NCBI GenBank assembly: GCA_002409525.1
Contig: DHNM01000018.1
Coordinates: forward strand, 1 to 46,459
Direction of reading: 5' to 3'
DNA length: 46,459 bases
DNA from: Eubacterium sp. UBA5416
Lineage (GTDB): Bacteria > Bacillota > Clostridia > Lachnospirales > Lachnospiraceae
Both the position numbers and the translations under genes were made by a program. Numbering within the stretch: the first letter of the stretch is position 1; each line of letters opens with the position of its first letter. Under the pieces are notes generated by a model, which ran no database searches, was not told where the DNA came from, and saw nothing but the letters and a program-made list of their open reading frames with translations. Of the stretch, positions 16,831 to 24,574 are shown in pieces.

Positions 16831-18222
16831 TTACAGTTCACAGTTCCCAACCGTACGTGGAAATGGAATCACGTCGCGGATGTTGCTGATGCCTGTCAGG
16901 TACATGACACAGCGCTCAAATCCAAGACCAAATCCCGCATGCCTTGTCGAACCATATTTGCGAAGATCCAGATAAAACTCATATCCCTCACTGCCAAGCC
17001 CCAGCTCGTCCATGCGTTTCTCAAGTTTTTCGTAATCGTCTTCCCTCTGGCTTCCGCCGATGATCTCGCCGATTCCGGGAACCAGGCAGTCCATTGCGGC
17101 TACCGTCTTTCCATCCTCATTCAGCTTCATATAGAAAGCCTTGATCTCTTTCGGATAATCCGTCACAAAGATTGGCTTCTTATATACCTGCTCGGTCAGA
17201 TAACGCTCATGTTCCGTCTGCAGATCTGTGCCCCAGTGTACTTTATATGAAAACTTGTCGTTATGCTTTTCCAGAATCTCGACAGCCTCAGTATAGGTTA
17301 CACGTGCAAAATCTGAGTTTACTACGTGTTCCAGACGTTCCATCAGACCTTTATCCACGAAAGAGTTGAAGAATTTCATCTCTTCCGGTGCTTCCCGCAT
17401 GACATATCGAATCACATATTTCAGCATATCTTCCGCAAGCTGCATGTCATCGTCGAGATCTGCAAATGCAATCTCCGGCTCGATCATCCAGAACTCTGCC
17501 GCATGGCGGGTCGTGTTCGAGTCTTCCGCGCGGAACGTCGGTCCAAAGGTATAGACCTTTCCGAATGCCTGGGCAAATGCCTCTGCGTCGAGCTGTCCAC
17601 TCACTGTCAGATTTGTCTCTTTTCCGAAAAAGTCCCGGGAATAGTCAGCTCTTCCCTCTTTGTCCTTCGGAACATTGTCCAGATCCATCGTTGTCACCTG
17701 GAACATTTCTCCGGCTCCTTCTGCGTCACTTCCCGTGATCAGAGGTGTGTTGACATAGACAAATCCTCTCTCCTGAAAGAACTTGTGGATTGCATATGCG
17801 CACAGCGAACGCACACGAAATACTGCCTGAAAGGTATTCGTCCTCGGGCGCAGATGCTGCATCGTTCTCAAATACTCCAGTGTATGACGTTTTTTCTGCA
17901 GCGGATAGTCCGAAGCGGAAGCGCCTTCTACAGTGACCTCATCTGCCTGTATTTCAAACGGCTGCTTTGCCTTTGGCGTGGCAACCAGAGTTCCTGTAAC
18001 GATAATAGAAGCACCGACATTTAACTTAGAGATTTTCTCGAAATTATCCATCTTGTCATGATAGACAATCTGAAGGGGGTCAAAATAAGTACCGTCATGC
18101 AGTACAATAAAGCCAAAATTCTTGGATCCTCTGACGCTTCGCACCCATCCTCCGACCGTAATCTTTTTGTCCAGAAAATCTTCTCTGTTTTTATATATTT
18201 CACGTACACTCGTGATATCCAT
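16831..18222 (-). CDS. asnS: Asparaginyl-tRNA synthetase
   Basis: This is a class IIb synthetase of 463 residues, the usual AsnRS length. The N-terminal OB-fold anticodon-binding domain (about 15-110, starting KKITVGGWVRSVRGSKNFGF) is followed by the catalytic core. That core contains motif 2 FRAEDSNTTRHAAEFWMIEPEIAF and motif 3 GFGLGFERCVMYLTGISNIRDVIPFPR. Details such as the absence of the Asp-specific insertion favour AsnRS over AspRS. The start has AAGGAG seven bases upstream. It is flanked by DNA-repair genes and a Nudix gene but looks like an independent housekeeping gene. Confidence 0.95.
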   Translation of the reverse strand: MDITSVREIYKNREDFLDKKITVGGWVRSVRGSKNFGFIVLHDGTYFDPLQIVYHDKMDNFEKISKLNVGASIIVTGTLVATPKAKQPFEIQADEVTVEGASASDYPLQKKRHTLEYLRTMQHLRPRTNTFQAVFRVRSLCAYAIHKFFQERGFVYVNTPLITGSDAEGAGEMFQVTTMDLDNVPKDKEGRADYSRDFFGKETNLTVSGQLDAEAFAQAFGKVYTFGPTFRAEDSNTTRHAAEFWMIEPEIAFADLDDDMQLAEDMLKYVIRYVMREAPEEMKFFNSFVDKGLMERLEHVVNSDFARVTYTEAVEILEKHNDKFSYKVHWGTDLQTEHERYLTEQVYKKPIFVTDYPKEIKAFYMKLNEDGKTVAAMDCLVPGIGEIIGGSQREDDYEKLEKRMDELGLGSEGYEFYLDLRKYGSTRHAGFGLGFERCVMYLTGISNIRDVIPFPRTVGNCEL

Positions 18223-18321
18223 GTCATTTCTCCTTAAACTTTTCTTATTCGAAGTTATGGCAGCACCAAACTTTATGACTTATTATACCGTTTTATCACA
18301 CATCGTGCAAGGCGGAATCCG

Positions 18322-18930
18322 TCAGGATTCAAGGAAATAGAAGGGATCTTCGTCTTTTATAAAATGCATCAGCTGAAAAGCACAGCTGACTGAAACTTTT
18401 TCATCTTTTAAGATTCGTCTGACCTCGTCCCGGTCAGCCAGTACAACCTCAATCTCTTCACTCTCTTCCTGATACTTTTCAGAGATCTCTCCCGATGCAT
18501 ATCCATAGACCGTTGCACAGGATTCATCCGTCATCCCGATGGTCGTAAAGTACGGCTTTTCATATCCGGTTTTCACCGAAATCGGATCTAGATCGAGGCC
18601 GGTCTCCTCGTGCATTTCACGGACTGCCGCCTGATGAAAGTTCTCACCATCCTCCACGAGTCCTGCCGGAAATTCATAGATATAATCGTCAATCGAATAT
18701 CGATACTGATGTACCAGGACCACTTTGTCCTTTTTCTCTCCGTATAGACTGTAGATAAAGACGCCGTCCGCATTGTTTTCCTTCGTTTTGCACTTCAGAT
18801 CTTCGAGATGTTTTGCGCGGGATGCCACATAGTAATGACTGATGTGTCCCTTTTTATTCTCCCCTTCCAGATAATATAAATTCACGAATTTACTGTCTGT
18901 CAGTTTTGTTATCTTCTTAATCGTAGCCAT
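18322..18930 (-). CDS. Nudix hydrolase (ADP-ribose pyrophosphatase-like)
   Basis: The Nudix box is complete: GLVEDGENFHQAAVREMHEETGLDL fits GX5EX7REUXEEXGU at about 113-135. The upstream YEFPAGL is as in NudF-type ADP-sugar pyrophosphatases. From the ATG at 18930 the protein has 202 residues. A TTG at 18939 lies directly after the ribU stop, and the AGGAGGTAA at the end of ribU could serve either start. The tight spacing means translation is likely coupled to ribU, so the FMN riboswitch may control it too. The substrate is uncertain. Confidence 0.85.
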   Translation of the reverse strand: MATIKKITKLTDSKFVNLYYLEGENKKGHISHYYVASRAKHLEDLKCKTKENNADGVFIYSLYGEKKDKVVLVHQYRYSIDDYIYEFPAGLVEDGENFHQAAVREMHEETGLDLDPISVKTGYEKPYFTTIGMTDESCATVYGYASGEISEKYQEESEEIEVVLADRDEVRRILKDEKVSVSCAFQLMHFIKDEDPFYFLES

Positions 18931-18939
18931 TTTAATCAA

Positions 18940-19575
18940 TTACCTCCTGAGTAGTCCACTGATGCGTTTGTAGAGCAGCAGAGTAATCACCGAAACAAAT
19001 GCTCCTTTGAGTATATTAAAGGGAGCAACTAAGAGCAGGCAGAAGTCCAGCAGACTGTCGATCGAGCTGTGGATCGCTGTTCCCATTTTAATGAAGGAAT
19101 TCAGCGGCATGCCGAATGCTTTTCCATAAGCCGGAAGAAGTACATAAGCATTCATCAGGACTGCTGCCACAGTCATCGTCACTACTCCGGTCACAAGACC
19201 TGCAACTGCATGTTTCCTTGTCTTGCTTCTCTGGTAAATATATCCTGCCGGTACCACGAGAGCACATCCGACAATCAGATTCGCCAGTTCTCCCACAAAC
19301 ATTGTCTGGGTCCCATTCATCAGCAGATTCAGCAGAATCTTGACCAGTTCAATGGCGGCACCCGCAAGCGGCCCCATGGCAAAGCTTCCGATCAGTACGG
19401 GAACCTCACTAAAGTCCATCTCATAGAAAGACGGTGCCAGAAATGGCAGAGGAACCGAGAAGAGCATCAGGACCGCCGCCAGTGCTCCCAGCATGGAAAC
19501 CTTTACCATTGTTTTTGTCTTTGATGCCTTTTGTTCCGGATGTTTCTGTGGATTTGCAGCTGTGTTCATTTTCAT
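18940..19575 (-). CDS. ribU: Riboflavin ECF transporter substrate-binding subunit RibU
   Basis: This 211-residue membrane protein has about six hydrophobic helices typical of ECF S-components: a Lys-rich N-terminus, then KVSMLGALAAVLMLFSVPLPFLAPSFYEMDFSEVPVLI, followed by GPLAGAAIELVKILLNLL. The MDFSEVP segment and the FMN riboswitch just upstream together identify RibU, which captures riboflavin in the membrane. The EcfA1A2T energy module is not nearby. The start at 19575 has an AGGAGATAG-type site upstream. Confidence 0.92.
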   Translation of the reverse strand: MKMNTAANPQKHPEQKASKTKTMVKVSMLGALAAVLMLFSVPLPFLAPSFYEMDFSEVPVLIGSFAMGPLAGAAIELVKILLNLLMNGTQTMFVGELANLIVGCALVVPAGYIYQRSKTRKHAVAGLVTGVVTMTVAAVLMNAYVLLPAYGKAFGMPLNSFIKMGTAIHSSIDSLLDFCLLLVAPFNILKGAFVSVITLLLYKRISGLLRR

Positions 19576-19621
19576 TGTTTTCTATCTCCTTTTTTATTGG
19601 AGATCCTCTGCCGAGATGCCG

Positions 19622-19660
19622 GAAAAAAATAGACCCCCGGATCCGAAAATCCAGGGGTCT
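19622..19660 (-). terminator. Riboswitch-controlled terminator upstream of ribU
   Basis: AGACCCCTGGAT (19649-19660) pairs with ATCCGGGGGTCT (19631-19642) on the minus strand and is followed by a U7 run (19622-19629). It lies between the FMN aptamer and ribU, as expected for transcription attenuation. Confidence 0.9.
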
Positions 19661-19682
19661 TACTATATACACCGACATGTGT

Positions 19683-19798
19683 ATCTTCTTTCATCCAGAC
19701 TATACTGTTGGTTTCGGAATCACACCGAATCAGCTGCCGCATCTGCAACAGGTCGCGGACTGTACCGCCAGTGGGGAATCACGCCCCGCCCTGAAGAT
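19683..19798 (-). promoter_or_regulatory. FMN riboswitch (RFN element)
   Basis: The P1 stem is ATCTTC (19793-19798) with GAAGAT (19683-19688). Conserved RFN blocks are all present on the minus strand in order: AGGGCGGGG, GATTCCCCACTGGCGGT, AGTCCGCGAC, TGATTCCGAAACC, GACAGT-like AACAGTATAG and TCTGGATGAAAGAAGAT. FMN binding would favour the downstream terminator and shut off riboflavin import. Confidence 0.96.
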
Positions 19799-19804
19799 CT
19801 CCTA

Positions 19805-20106
19805 TTAATCTATGAATATTATAGCGCAATAGCTATTTAAATGCAAGAAAATTCAAAATGCGATTGTATTTCTAAATTGTATCCTGGTGCCCAGTCTGTG
19901 AGAACCATCATATGCGTTCTTCCGGAAGAACTTATGCTTTCAGGTAGCCGCATAGGACAGATGCACTCCATATATTTTTTAGACCTCCTGCGGAATACCT
20001 GTGAAGCATACCCCAAAAAAAGATACAATCCCCAAGAGGTTACCGGACATTCTACCGCGATCCGGTACAATAAGGAAATCAGCAGATTTAGAGCAGGTTC
20101 ATTGTA
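19805..20106. other. Intergenic stretch with no recognised gene
   Basis: This lies between the riboswitch and the first toxin module. Overlapping open frames on both strands (about 90 codons each) match nothing I recognise and have no convincing ribosome sites. I see no RNA element here. Confidence 0.4.
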
Positions 20107-20199
20107 AGGCTTCACAGAATTTCAATACAAGTATTAGATGCATAGGATTAAGAATTGCATAGACTGTATTCAGATCATAGAGTTTTATAGTTGTTATTT
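20107..20199 (+). repeat. Left flank of toxin module, copy 1
   Basis: This runs from GCTTCACAGAATTT to TATAGTTGTTATTT. The same segment, diverged, is at 22533-22626, and its right part (CATAGACCATATTCAGAT to TATAGTTGTTA) precedes the second toxin at 25676-25725. It contains the toxin -35 element at its right end. Confidence 0.65.
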
Positions 20200-20218
20200 A
20201 AGGCAAGCATGATATTCT
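20191..20218 (+). promoter_or_regulatory. Promoter of holin-like toxin, copy 1
   Basis: TTGTTA (20191-20196) and TATTCT (20213-20218) are separated by 16 bp, with TGA directly before the -10. The same arrangement is conserved in copy 2 with a 17-bp spacer. Confidence 0.6.
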
Positions 20219-20287
20219 AATGTCTGAGGAGCAACCGTGTTTCAGGGTGGGCTGGCCTGCATTCTACAAAGAATGGAGGTGATGCGA

Positions 20288-20377
20288 ATGGAAAACCTAT
20301 TTAGTTTCAATGATTTGATTCAATTTGGGATTTTTATTCTCGCACTACTGACCTTCATTAAATTGATGAATCAGTAG
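20288..20377 (+). CDS. Holin-like type I toxin, copy 1
   Basis: A 29-residue peptide, MENLFSFNDLIQFGIFILAL followed by LTFIKLMNQ, has one transmembrane helix (about 11-26) and a short polar end. It fits the putative holin-like toxin family of Firmicutes type I toxin-antitoxin systems, small peptides that damage membranes when unregulated. GGAGGT lies seven bases before the ATG. A CATTCT/AGAATG hairpin abuts the ribosome site and could restrict translation. A terminator and an oppositely directed promoter follow. An in-frame ATG six bases upstream is too close to the ribosome site. Copy 2 is 29 residues with the same core FSFNDLIQFGIFIL. Confidence 0.82.
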   Translation: MENLFSFNDLIQFGIFILALLTFIKLMNQ

Positions 20378-20384
20378 TTTACAT

Positions 20385-20425
20385 AAAAAATCACCCTCAA
20401 ACTTTGACCAGTTAGGGTGATTTTT
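20385..20425. terminator. Bidirectional terminator shared by toxin and antitoxin RNA, copy 1
   Basis: AAAAAATCACCCT (20385-20397) pairs with AGGGTGATTTTT (20414-20425). U-tracts exist for both directions, so both RNAs of the module would end here and overlap at their 3' ends. Confidence 0.85.
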
Positions 20426-20471
20426 CATTCTTAATGGGTCAACCCACCTTGGGCGGTTGTTCCTTTATCTA
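20385..20471 (-). ncRNA. Candidate antitoxin antisense RNA, copy 1
   Basis: It would be transcribed from the minus-strand promoter at 20478-20506, starting near 20471 and ending in the shared terminator, about 85 nt. It would be complementary to the 3' end of the toxin mRNA, like RatA with TxpA. Its 5' leader (GGAACAACCGCCC..) resembles the leader of the toxin mRNA. Existence is inferred from sequence only. Confidence 0.6.
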
Positions 20472-20477
20472 TCTAAA

Positions 20478-20506
20478 ATAATAACACGTTCCCTGCATCT
20501 TGTAAA
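20478..20506 (-). promoter_or_regulatory. Promoter of antitoxin RNA, copy 1
   Basis: On the minus strand, TTTACA (20501-20506) and TATTAT (20478-20483) have a 17-bp spacer. Copy 2 has the same hexamer spacing (TTTACA-17-TATTCT). Confidence 0.65.
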
Positions 20507-20520
20507 TACCTATTTGCATA

Positions 20521-20615
20521 ATACAAGGTTCAAAAGGTCATACGTGTTTCATAATTTCATGAAAAAAATGACCTTGGGACCCGAACAAACATGAGAAGGG
20601 AGCTTGATAGGGCGG
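20521..20615 (+). repeat. Structured hairpin repeat, copy A
   Basis: This is one of three copies (also 22632-22725 and 43771-43867). The long hairpin here uses AAGGTCAT/ATGACCTT (8 bp), TTTCAT/ATGAAA and a closing GGTTC/GGACC with one G-U pair. A conserved unpaired block CGAACAAACATGAGAAGGG follows, then a weak second hairpin (AGCTTGATAGGGC). It lies directly downstream of toxin module 1. Confidence 0.75.
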
Positions 20616-20751
20616 TTTATATATAACGCATTTCATAGCTTGTGTCAATATATAATCAATAATTCAATCCTCCAAAAAAAGCTCATCACATGGCTGGCAT
20701 CACTCATGTAATGAACTCTCACACTTTTCTACTCAATAGAAAATTTAATTA
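20616..20751. other. Short intergenic tail before the ade stop
   Basis: The stretch is AT-rich. A short imperfect inverted repeat (CTCATCACATGGCTGG..ACTCATGTAATGA, about 20690-20716) may act as a weak terminator for ade. Nothing else is recognised. Confidence 0.35.
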
Positions 20752-22446
20752 TCATTTATAGAATGTGTTCTCTTTTACACAATAAACTCCCCTCGGTGTA
20801 ATACGAATCTCAGGTATCACGGTGAGTGCCATAAATGACAGCGTGATGAAGGGATCGATGCCCTTGGAGACACCCATCTCCTGTGCCTTCTGTTTCATCC
20901 GTTTCATCTTCGAATCGATTTCCTGGAAACCGTCATCACTCATCAGTCCCATAATCGGAAGGGGCAGGGTGTCAAAGACCTCATGGTCTGACACAACGCT
21001 GTACCCACCCTGACTTTTTATGAGTTCATTGACGGCAAGTTCCATGTCCTCATCGTTGTCTCCCACTACAATGATATTGTGAGAATCGTGGGACACACTG
21101 GATGCGATGGCTCCATGTTTAATTCCATAGCCTCCCACAATTCCAACTCCGACTTTCCCGGTGCCTTTGTGGCGCTCCACAACCGCAATCTTCTGATATT
21201 CCCTGTCTGCCTGGAACTCGGTTCCGGCCTCGGTTCTGATCTTTTTATCCTTTGTCAGAATCTGTCCGTCCACCAGCTCTATCACATGTGTCTCATTTGT
21301 GAGTGGCAGACGCAATCTATTCTTGGAGAAATCTTTAATATGTACGGTATTCTTAAGCTCCTTGGGACACTCGGCTTTTTCGACAGTCTCAGATTTCTGG
21401 ATCTTCTCACCTTTATAATATACTTCCTCTACCTGAATTGTATTGAGATCATCAAGCACGATTAGATCAGCCTGATATCCCGGTGCAATCGCTCCGACAT
21501 CTTTTAATCCATAGCATTTGGCCGGGTGAATCGTAGCCATCTGGATCGCAGTCATGGGGTCCAAACCTAAGCGGATTGATTTTCGAACGTTGTGATCGAT
21601 ATGTCCCTCTTGCAGGATATCCTGAATATGCTTGTCATCGGTGCAGAAGCAAAAACCTTCCGTACTGATTCCATTTTCAACAATTCCTTTTACGATCGCT
21701 TCCACATTTCTCGCGGCACTTCCCTCGCGGATCAGGATTGTCATCCCGTTTCTTCGTTCTTTCATCGCATATTCAAAGGTGGATGCCTCATGTTCCGTCT
21801 CAATTCCCGCCATAGCATATGCCTGTAGATCAGAATCTGACAGATCCGGAGCATGACCGTCGCGGATACGCCTTTCAAATAAATGGAGCTTTTTATGCAT
21901 TTCTGGATCCGAGCATACTACAGATACATAATCCATAACTTCTCCAAGGCCAAGAATTCTTTTATTTTGCAGGTAAGGTTTCATCTCTTCCGCAGTGATT
22001 GTACAGCCATTGTCATCGACAGCCGTTGCCGGTACGCAGGATGGCATCATGACATAAACATTTGCCCGGCAGTTTTCTGTCTGCTGCAGGATGTAATCGA
22101 CGCCCGCAAGTCCTGATACATTTGCCGATTCATGCGGGTCTGCGATGAATGTTGTCGTCCCGCACCGGGAAGCGGCAGAAACCAGCTCCGCTGGAGTCAA
22201 AAGCGTCGATTCCAGATGCAGATGGGCATCGATAAAACCGGGGCATATGTACTTTCCAGTCATATCTTTCTCCACAAGTCCCTTATATTCTCCAATACCT
22301 ACGATAATTCCTTCCGCAACCGCGATATCGCCGGTAATAATCTCTCCTGTAAAGACATTGACAATCTTTGCATTTTTAAAAACAATCTGTGCCGGTACTT
22401 CCCCTTTTGTATACTGGGCACATCTCTGATACATATCCAAATCCAT
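20752..22446 (-). CDS. ade: Adenine deaminase
   Basis: This is a metal-dependent amidohydrolase-fold enzyme converting adenine to hypoxanthine and ammonia in purine salvage. The 564-residue length, PGFIDAHLHLES (about 70-81), FIADPHESANVSG (about 99-111), FCFCTDDKHIQDILQEGHID and the C-terminal segment GGYGIKHGAIASSVSHDSHNIIVVGDND are diagnostic of bacterial Ade rather than of adenosine deaminase. The start has AGGGG seven bases upstream. It stands alone, flanked on both sides by repeat elements. No purine riboswitch is visible upstream. Confidence 0.95.
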   Translation of the reverse strand: MDLDMYQRCAQYTKGEVPAQIVFKNAKIVNVFTGEIITGDIAVAEGIIVGIGEYKGLVEKDMTGKYICPGFIDAHLHLESTLLTPAELVSAASRCGTTTFIADPHESANVSGLAGVDYILQQTENCRANVYVMMPSCVPATAVDDNGCTITAEEMKPYLQNKRILGLGEVMDYVSVVCSDPEMHKKLHLFERRIRDGHAPDLSDSDLQAYAMAGIETEHEASTFEYAMKERRNGMTILIREGSAARNVEAIVKGIVENGISTEGFCFCTDDKHIQDILQEGHIDHNVRKSIRLGLDPMTAIQMATIHPAKCYGLKDVGAIAPGYQADLIVLDDLNTIQVEEVYYKGEKIQKSETVEKAECPKELKNTVHIKDFSKNRLRLPLTNETHVIELVDGQILTKDKKIRTEAGTEFQADREYQKIAVVERHKGTGKVGVGIVGGYGIKHGAIASSVSHDSHNIIVVGDNDEDMELAVNELIKSQGGYSVVSDHEVFDTLPLPIMGLMSDDGFQEIDSKMKRMKQKAQEMGVSKGIDPFITLSFMALTVIPEIRITPRGVYCVKENTFYK

Positions 22447-22493
22447 AATTGATCCCCTTTCGTGGCATCCAAAAGCTGTAAGTCATTTGAACC

Positions 22494-22499
22494 ATTATA
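22494..22499 (-). promoter_or_regulatory. Likely -10 element for ade
   Basis: TATAAT is preceded by TGTG on the minus strand about 48 bp upstream of the ade start. The -35 region (GTCCAT at 17 bp) is weak. Confidence 0.4.
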
Positions 22500-22532
22500 A
22501 CACAAAGCAGGATAAGATGGACATTTCATTGT

Positions 22533-22725
22533 GAGACTTCACAGAATTTTAACGAATGGATGTGGCATGTAAGATACAGATTTGCATGGACCATGTTCAG
22601 ATAAAAAGATATTATAGTTGTTATTTGTATGATACAAGGGTCAAAAGGTCCTGCGTTTCATGCTCGCATGAAAAAGCATAACCTTGGGACCCGAACAAAC
22701 ATGAGAAGGGAGCCCGACAGGGCGG
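22533..22725 (+). repeat. Toxin-less module: left flank joined to hairpin repeat copy B
   Basis: The left part (22533-22626, CTTCACAGAATTTT to TATAGTTGTTATTT) matches the left flank of toxin module 1. It is followed at once by the right flank, GTATGATACAAGGGTC and the hairpin (22632-22725), without the roughly 316 bp holding toxin and antitoxin. Hairpin pairs are GGGTC/GACCC, AAGGT/ACCTT, TGC/GCA and TTTCATG/CATGAAA. A second stem is GCCC-GACA-GGGC. A 5-bp TATTT is single here but flanks the toxin segment in copy 1. Confidence 0.75.
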
Positions 22726-23094
22726 ACTTTGAATGTTTGAGAATTGCGGGAGTGCAACGCACAGAGCAATTCGTGTATCATGAAGGTGCGGAAAGCAAAA
22801 AATGAAACCAGTGCTCGTTTTCATGTAAACATGAAAACGGCATAGTCTTGTGGCAAGAACAATTGTTTGCCTTACAAAGAGGATTGTGCTATGATATCTC
22901 TTCTTCCAAATCTTGCATTATCATCAAAGACTTAATTTTTGATTACTACACATAATATGTAAAATACTTCATATAGAATCCAATATTCACTCGAGCCGGA
23001 AAATCTGCTGATTCATCATAATATGAGGGGGGTAAATAGATCTGTTATATATCTCACTATTTTAAAATGAATACAAAGTACATGGCAATTTCAA
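22726..23094. other. Intergenic region with further hairpins before GH43 gene
   Basis: It contains GAATTGC..GCAATTC (about 22740-22771) and CGTTTTCATG-TAAA-CATGAAAACG (about 22815-22838), the latter resembling the tip of the hairpin repeat. No gene is recognised; an open frame on the minus strand (22621-22824) runs through the repeat and is considered spurious. Confidence 0.45.
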
Positions 23095-23123
23095 TTGCTT
23101 TACTACAGTATTTATGTTATATT
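23095..23123 (+). promoter_or_regulatory. Promoter for cytoplasmic GH43 gene
   Basis: TTGCTT (23095-23100) and TATATT (23118-23123) have a 17-bp spacer and TG before the -10. The predicted RNA start is about 20 nt before the coding start. Confidence 0.6.
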
Positions 23124-23149
23124 CAATTATAAAAAAGGAGGTATTTTCT

Positions 23150-24559
23150 ATGGAGTGGAACATACTACAGACTGAAACACAGGAAATTTCGGCAGACGGC
23201 AATGATTTTTCTATGAAAGCTACTGCCAAAGCATTTACTTCGCCGGGCTGGTTCGGCATTGTATTTGGTGCTGACTCTCTGGAAACACCAAAAAGCGGAT
23301 ATCTTTTCCGTCTGATGGATGACGGTCATACCGAGCTCTTAAAATTTTCCGATAAACCAAAAAAGACCGTTGAGCTTCAGACAAGAACCGGGAAGGCTCC
23401 CACAGACGGCCATTCTTACCAGCTAAAAATAGAGAAATCCAAAACAATCTACAGGGGTTATGTTACAGACCTGACGAATGCAGAACTGGCAGACAGTCAG
23501 AATCAGTCGAGAGATCCCTGGCCGATATTCGAGCTTCCGCTTGAAACTGTAAACGGAAATCTTACCGCGATCGTGAGTGATACAGGTTTAGACGATTCAG
23601 ATCAGAGAACAGAGGCAGATCTGCAGATCGAAACCTGTGACAGCACCAATGCCAATGGCTGTAATGTAAAAACATACCAGAATCCCATTCTGGACGGCTA
23701 TGCCGATCCGGATGTGTTGTATTATCAGGGAACCTATTATCTGTATGCAACATCTTCAACCTTGAAAACCGGCTACGAAGCTTATACTTCTAAGGATCTG
23801 GTAAACTGGGAATACGCAGGGATTGTCATGGGCGAAGTCTGGGGCATGGAACAGTGCTACTGGGCACCGGACATTATAGAGCGAAACGGGAAATTCTACA
23901 TTCTTGCATCGGTAAATGAGCATCTGGGTATCGCCACTTCAGACTCTCCGCTTGGGCCTTTTGTCCCTGAACCGAATTATCTCTTTGATAAGAGCATCGA
24001 CGGACATTTCCTAGTCGACGATGACGGTTCCGTCTACATTTACTATGTGTCGTGGCGTGAGGAAAAGACTTATGCATTATACGGAATGAAAATGGAGGAC
24101 GACTGTGTGACGCCGATTCTTTCCACGGAAACACTTCTCATCAAGGCAGAAGAAGAATGGGAATGCCAGCAGTCACCGGTTGCGGAGGCACCTTACATCG
24201 TCAAACATAAGGGGAAATATTATCTTACCTATTCAGGAAGCCATTACCAGAGCAAGGGATATGCTGTCGGTTATGCCACCTCGGATCAGCCACTGGGGCC
24301 ATATAAGAAATATGAAGCGAATCCGATTCTTTCCTATCATTATCTCGTACATGGACCCGGGCATCACTGCATCGTGACTTGTCCGGACGGAAAAGATCTC
24401 TTCCTTTTGTATCATACCCATCACGATACGGAGGAGGTTCAGCCGAGAAGTCTCTGTATCGACCGCATGCGCTTTGCACCCGTTCCCGGAAAAGATGACA
24501 GGCTGGAAGTGTACGGACCGACCGTGACACCACAGCCCTATCCCCTGTCCGGGAAATGA
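23150..24559 (+). CDS. Cytoplasmic GH43 family glycosidase (arabinofuranosidase/xylosidase-like)
   Basis: The protein has 469 residues from the ATG at 23150 (AAGGAGG eight bases upstream; earlier in-frame codons are unsupported). There is no signal peptide. Residues 1-165 form a beta-rich accessory domain that I cannot assign. Residues 175-469 are a five-bladed beta-propeller of clan GH-F. Likely catalytic residues are Asp186 in GYADPDV (base), Asp284 in SIDGHF (pKa modulator) and Glu346 in VAEAPYI (acid); the conserved GPGHH is at 402-406. It would act on imported oligosaccharides. It is followed 15 bp later by a secreted GH43, so the two are an operon. The exact bond is unknown, since GH43 covers many arabinan and xylan activities. 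Confidence 0.88.
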   Translation: MEWNILQTETQEISADGNDFSMKATAKAFTSPGWFGIVFGADSLETPKSGYLFRLMDDGHTELLKFSDKPKKTVELQTRTGKAPTDGHSYQLKIEKSKTIYRGYVTDLTNAELADSQNQSRDPWPIFELPLETVNGNLTAIVSDTGLDDSDQRTEADLQIETCDSTNANGCNVKTYQNPILDGYADPDVLYYQGTYYLYATSSTLKTGYEAYTSKDLVNWEYAGIVMGEVWGMEQCYWAPDIIERNGKFYILASVNEHLGIATSDSPLGPFVPEPNYLFDKSIDGHFLVDDDGSVYIYYVSWREEKTYALYGMKMEDDCVTPILSTETLLIKAEEEWECQQSPVAEAPYIVKHKGKYYLTYSGSHYQSKGYAVGYATSDQPLGPYKKYEANPILSYHYLVHGPGHHCIVTCPDGKDLFLLYHTHHDTEEVQPRSLCIDRMRFAPVPGKDDRLEVYGPTVTPQPYPLSGK

Positions 24560-24574
24560 GATTGAGGTGATATT

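Noticed and set aside
19837..20115. Overlapping open frames of about 90 codons on both strands
   Set aside because: No recognisable domain, no convincing ribosome site, and the two strands compete for the same sequence.
22447..22560. Purine riboswitch upstream of adenine deaminase
   Set aside because: The conserved purine-aptamer core and a terminator were looked for and are not present.
22621..22824. A 67-codon minus-strand open frame through hairpin repeat B
   Set aside because: It runs across the structured repeat and has no ribosome site; its composition follows the repeat rather than a protein.
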